A stretch of 64,000 nt of DNA from Crambe crambe (taxonomy: Eukaryota; Porifera; Demospongiae; Poecilosclerida; Crambeidae), in contig OZ004585.1 of NCBI GenBank assembly GCA_963924555.1, forward strand, positions 5,407,488-5,471,487. The letters are read 5' to 3'. Positions 55,314-64,000 of this stretch are shown in pieces (the first letter of the stretch is position 1; each line of letters begins with the position of its first letter). The translations under genes and the position numbers were made by a program. The notes under the pieces were generated by a model. That model saw only the letters and a list, made by a program, of their open reading frames with translations, made no database searches and had not been told where the DNA came from.

Positions 55314-56513
55314 CAGAGAGCGCGGTAGCGCTCTCTATGTAGGGATGACCTATGACCCTCCATAGGACTAATACAAAATGAAGTTGGATTTTCTCAGAAA
55401 ACAGTAAGTTGTAGCTGCTATGACTGCTTACCATGTCTCTTATGCACATTCTTATCATGCAGGAGAATTTTGGAGGCTGAAAGACTCAATAAGGAAGAAT
55501 AATAAAAGCGCACTTTTTCATGATTTCTTATTTCCTTGTTCTTAATCATCATAATAATCATCATAATGGCACGATCTGGAGAAAAATTGGGCCACGCTTG
55601 GGCCATGTTCTATATATGAATCTGTTCCATTTTACTCGGACCAGGTCCACGTCCCATCGGTTTAGCCTCTAGTTCACTCAGAAAAAAAGCCGCTATCTTA
55701 GTACAGTAGACTATACGAAGAAGCCATTAAACATAACGCTCATGCGTAAACAAGGAAGTTGCCATGACTCTCGATCACTGTTCTCAAACAAAACTCAAAA
55801 GCCATTTCTTCTGAGGTCATAACAAAAAAACTAATCAATTCTAAGATAAGGCTATCTGTACTAAGGAGAGCGTTTAAACTTTAAATGGTAAGTAACGCTC
55901 GAGTTCCAGTGAGGTGTGCATTATTTAGAAACGAAACCTGGCAGGCTGATAGAGCAGCTCAGCTGTATTTATTCAGAACTGAAGGCTTTAGTCTCACTAA
56001 GTTGTTTACCAGGCTTGATTATGATGCAACACAAGACTTGGTATAACTGGTATGTGTAGTTAATTTAAGAAAAAAAGAAGCTATAGATGTACAGCAGTGA
56101 CCACCTCCTGAAAAAGAAATCACAAAGAATAATGGGCCTGGGCCTGGCATAACAAGTAGCTAGCTAGCTATAATGAGATGAATATAATGACCTGCAAAAA
56201 ATAAATAAATAAATAAATAAAAAATGAAAGAAACAAGTAAAGAAAAAACATTTATTCAAATAAATGAAGGTGATGTAGGGATGACTATAGTTAACTGGTC
56301 AAAAAAGAGATGAAACAAGAACTGAATAGATGAGATTATGCAAGGATGAAGTCGAATCCGGGTACAGTCACTAGGTGTGACGTGCCCACATTCGACTTCA
56401 TCCTTGCATAATCTCATCTATTCAGTTCTTGTTTCATCTCTTTTTTGACCAGTTAACTATAGTCATCCCTACATCACCTTCATTTATTTGAATAAATGTT
56501 TTTTCTTTACTTG
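55313..56513 (-). mobile_element. Helitron/Helentron-like non-autonomous element, second complete copy
   Basis: Same build as 25124-26266. The low-coordinate edge is TCAGAGAGCGC GGTA GCGCTCTCT, then ATGTAGGGATGAC. The high-coordinate edge is a long palindrome (56233-56514) ending TTTTCTTTACTTG, followed by T. On minus it would end in CTGA before T and start after A, again A|T with no duplication. The hairpin stem differs from the 25124 copy at one pair, T-A there and C-G here, a compensatory change. The interior has a CATAATAATCATCATAA-like stretch and no long ORF. It abuts block B. Confidence 0.6.
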
Positions 56514-56559
56514 TATAATCACATATACATCATAATATTACCGTATACGTAGCTAATAG

Positions 56560-56712
56560 TTACAGTCGATTGCAGCTCCGTTCGAATTTCAGTCAGAAGC
56601 GTATGGTTTGTGCGGGCCATACAAATTTAGGCCTATCAACACTTCTATTTATGGCATGCACAAACCATATGCTCCATACGGAATGTTCGAACGGAGCTGC
56701 AATTGACTGTAA
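56560..56712. mobile_element. Hairpin element of 153 bp
   Basis: TTACAGTCGATTGCAGCTCC and GTTCGAA at the left pair with the complement at the right (TTCGAACGGAGCTGCAATTGACTGTAA region, one mismatch). Inner arms GCGTATGGTTTGTGC / GCACAAACCATATGC. Absent from the equivalent site in copy A (about 28567). Confidence 0.8.
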
Positions 56713-58429
56713 ACCACGCCTAAGGGGGCTGTACAGCACAAGGGTGAGGCATGCATAGTTTAGCTAACTATTTTAAAGCCTACAATGGAAATGTATTGGC
56801 TTCGCCTTAACCGCATCCTATAGGTAATAAGAATATTCCCTTGTTAGCTAGTGCTCAGCCTATAGCTATATATGTAAGCAACAAGTCTGCTGTATGGTAC
56901 TTTCCGCAAGTAAGCTTTATAAACCCTGTTATTGAGTAGCTACATAGCTACCTTAATCTCTTTTGTATACAATACCATTAGCTAATATATATATAGCTAG
57001 CTAGCTGCAACATAAAATAATATGGTAACAATAAATTTTCAAAATTTACACAAAGTTCAATATCAGACATTTTGTCATGCACAGACTATGACATCATTAG
57101 CTATACCATCATTTGGCCACTCTTTAAAATTGGCTTGCCATAATTCATGACTAGCTAGCTAGCTGCAAGTGGCCATGGTCTGGAAATTTTAATTTAGAGA
57201 TGGTCTATAACCATTAAGGAACACATGAATACATGGCAAAAGTATAATTAGCTATAATATTATAGCACCTGTTAAGCTAAAGAGGTGGCCTGCTAGCTGA
57301 GGTTGAAATGTATGCCAAAAAGGACCTCTTGGCCTGGCTGTTATAGCAGATATACCCGGCATCAGATTACTTTTACTATCCAATAATTATAATTTTATCC
57401 CATGCCTGCAGAGTTAGCTAAGTGATTATGTACATATGAAGCACCATGACCTTCAAGAATACATTAGCATATATAGCTTTATTGAAACTCCTGATAAGTG
57501 GGCAAAGGATAAAATGGGTATGATGATACCATGCACAAGCAGACTGGGCCACTCAAAATTCTGTTGATAAACCCCTGTATAGAGAGGTGACCTGCTTATA
57601 CAGTGACAATTAGCTACGTAAAATCAGGTTCCCATAGTAGCTATTGCTAGCTAATTGTAAGAAACTCCATTTCCTAAAAGTTAATCATTAGTTTATATCT
57701 TGTGCTCTAAGCTATACGCAGCTAAAGGTCTATAAAATTGCTAAAATTAATAAGCTTCTCACCTCAGCTTGATCTTTGTTCTCCACTAACTGTACATAGC
57801 CACATTCACCTTCCATAATGATTGTATCAGCAGCTTCTTTTAGCTATTATAGCTATACGTATTTTTGGACATGAATTCACTGTACTAATAGCTAATAGAG
57901 AGCTGAATCCCTTTATAGCTACTAGGATATGAACAGTATACAGAAGGCTGAGATGTTATTATAAACACATGCATGTGTGGGCATAATGTGGACTTAGAGA
58001 ATCAAGGGAATGGATTTTGTTGTCAACATAAAAGTTTACAGTGCTAGCTACCTCAACTAAACATGTTTATACGTACACAAAAACCAAACACTCAATGTCA
58101 TTGGTGATTCGTTGACAGCAGTGAAATTTCATTTTGCCTCAGTACATTTAGTAGCTATAATTATAGAGAACGGAATTAGCTAGCCAACCATAGTAAAATA
58201 GCTTTGAAATTTTTTACATACACAAAATTTTCTCATGAAAAAAATAATGCAACAACTACTCTAATGGAAAAGTGTACCTTGCATAACTATAGCTAGCTAC
58301 AGTATAATACTTACATATAGCTAATGCTATTTATTAGCAGCCACAATATTCAGAGTCAGTATAAAAGATAATGAGCTAATGCGAAATAAATGTTTGTTAT
58401 TGTTTTTTTTTTGGGCTTCAGTAGCTACC
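56713..58429. other. Non-coding interval between dispanin and GPCR, copy B
   Basis: Collinear with copy A 28568-28738 and 29204-30609. Nothing coding recognised. Confidence 0.4.
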
Positions 58430-63976
<5,547 letters not shown>

Positions 63977-64000
63977 CTAAGAATTACGAAATACTTGGCT

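Overview
The window is eukaryotic and animal-like. Introns are short (mostly 50-300 bp) with GT/AG borders, the DNA is AT-rich and full of TAGCTAGC words, and the genes include an adhesion GPCR, a CD225/dispanin protein, a STAND NTPase with TPRs and a NUP98-type GLEBS protein. With many small hairpin elements, this suggests an early-branching animal, most likely a demosponge of the Amphimedon kind. That assignment rests on recall of style and gene content, not on a search. All exon models were built by hand from splice sites and codon phase; in the main genes every exon length and phase agrees.

Layout. 1-2.4 kb: 3' end of a plus-strand gene with repeated short exons and a C-terminal PCNA-box-like motif. 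3.1-4.1 kb: minisatellite. 4.14-10.57 kb: a complete 6.4-kb DNA transposon with ~300-bp inverted repeats and a 6-bp target duplication. It carries an integrase gene and, convergently, a 10-exon gene for a UBX-HECT ubiquitin ligase. 10.9-12.8 kb: a gene built from four tandem copies of the NUP98 Gle2/Rae1-binding (GLEBS) module. 12.8-16.2 kb: small DNA elements.

16.17-34.67 kb (copy A) and 42.49-61.59 kb (copy B) are two direct copies of one segment of about 19 kb. Each holds, in order, a plus-strand STAND-TPR gene, a minus-strand dispanin gene and a minus-strand adhesion GPCR. Only the STAND-TPR gene is open in both copies. The dispanin and GPCR of copy A are broken, and its GPCR is also cut off by the duplication edge. 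Copy B has the full GPCR (Thr/Pro-rich stalk, hormone-receptor domain, GAIN/GPS, 7TM, tail), running off the window at 64 kb. The 7.8-kb spacer (34.67-42.49 kb) holds a pogo-type transposon with an open PHD-finger transposase, a broken Gln-rich gene with a BEN-like tail, a decayed Tc1/mariner element and a decayed SWIM zinc-finger gene.

Comparing A with B gives filled and empty sites for many small elements. These include two copies of a hairpin-ended element inserted between A and T that looks like a non-autonomous Helitron/Helentron. The genes do not form a pathway that can be proved here. A STAND NTPase, a dispanin (the family of IFITM proteins) and an adhesion GPCR are compatible with a sensing or defence locus, but that is inference.
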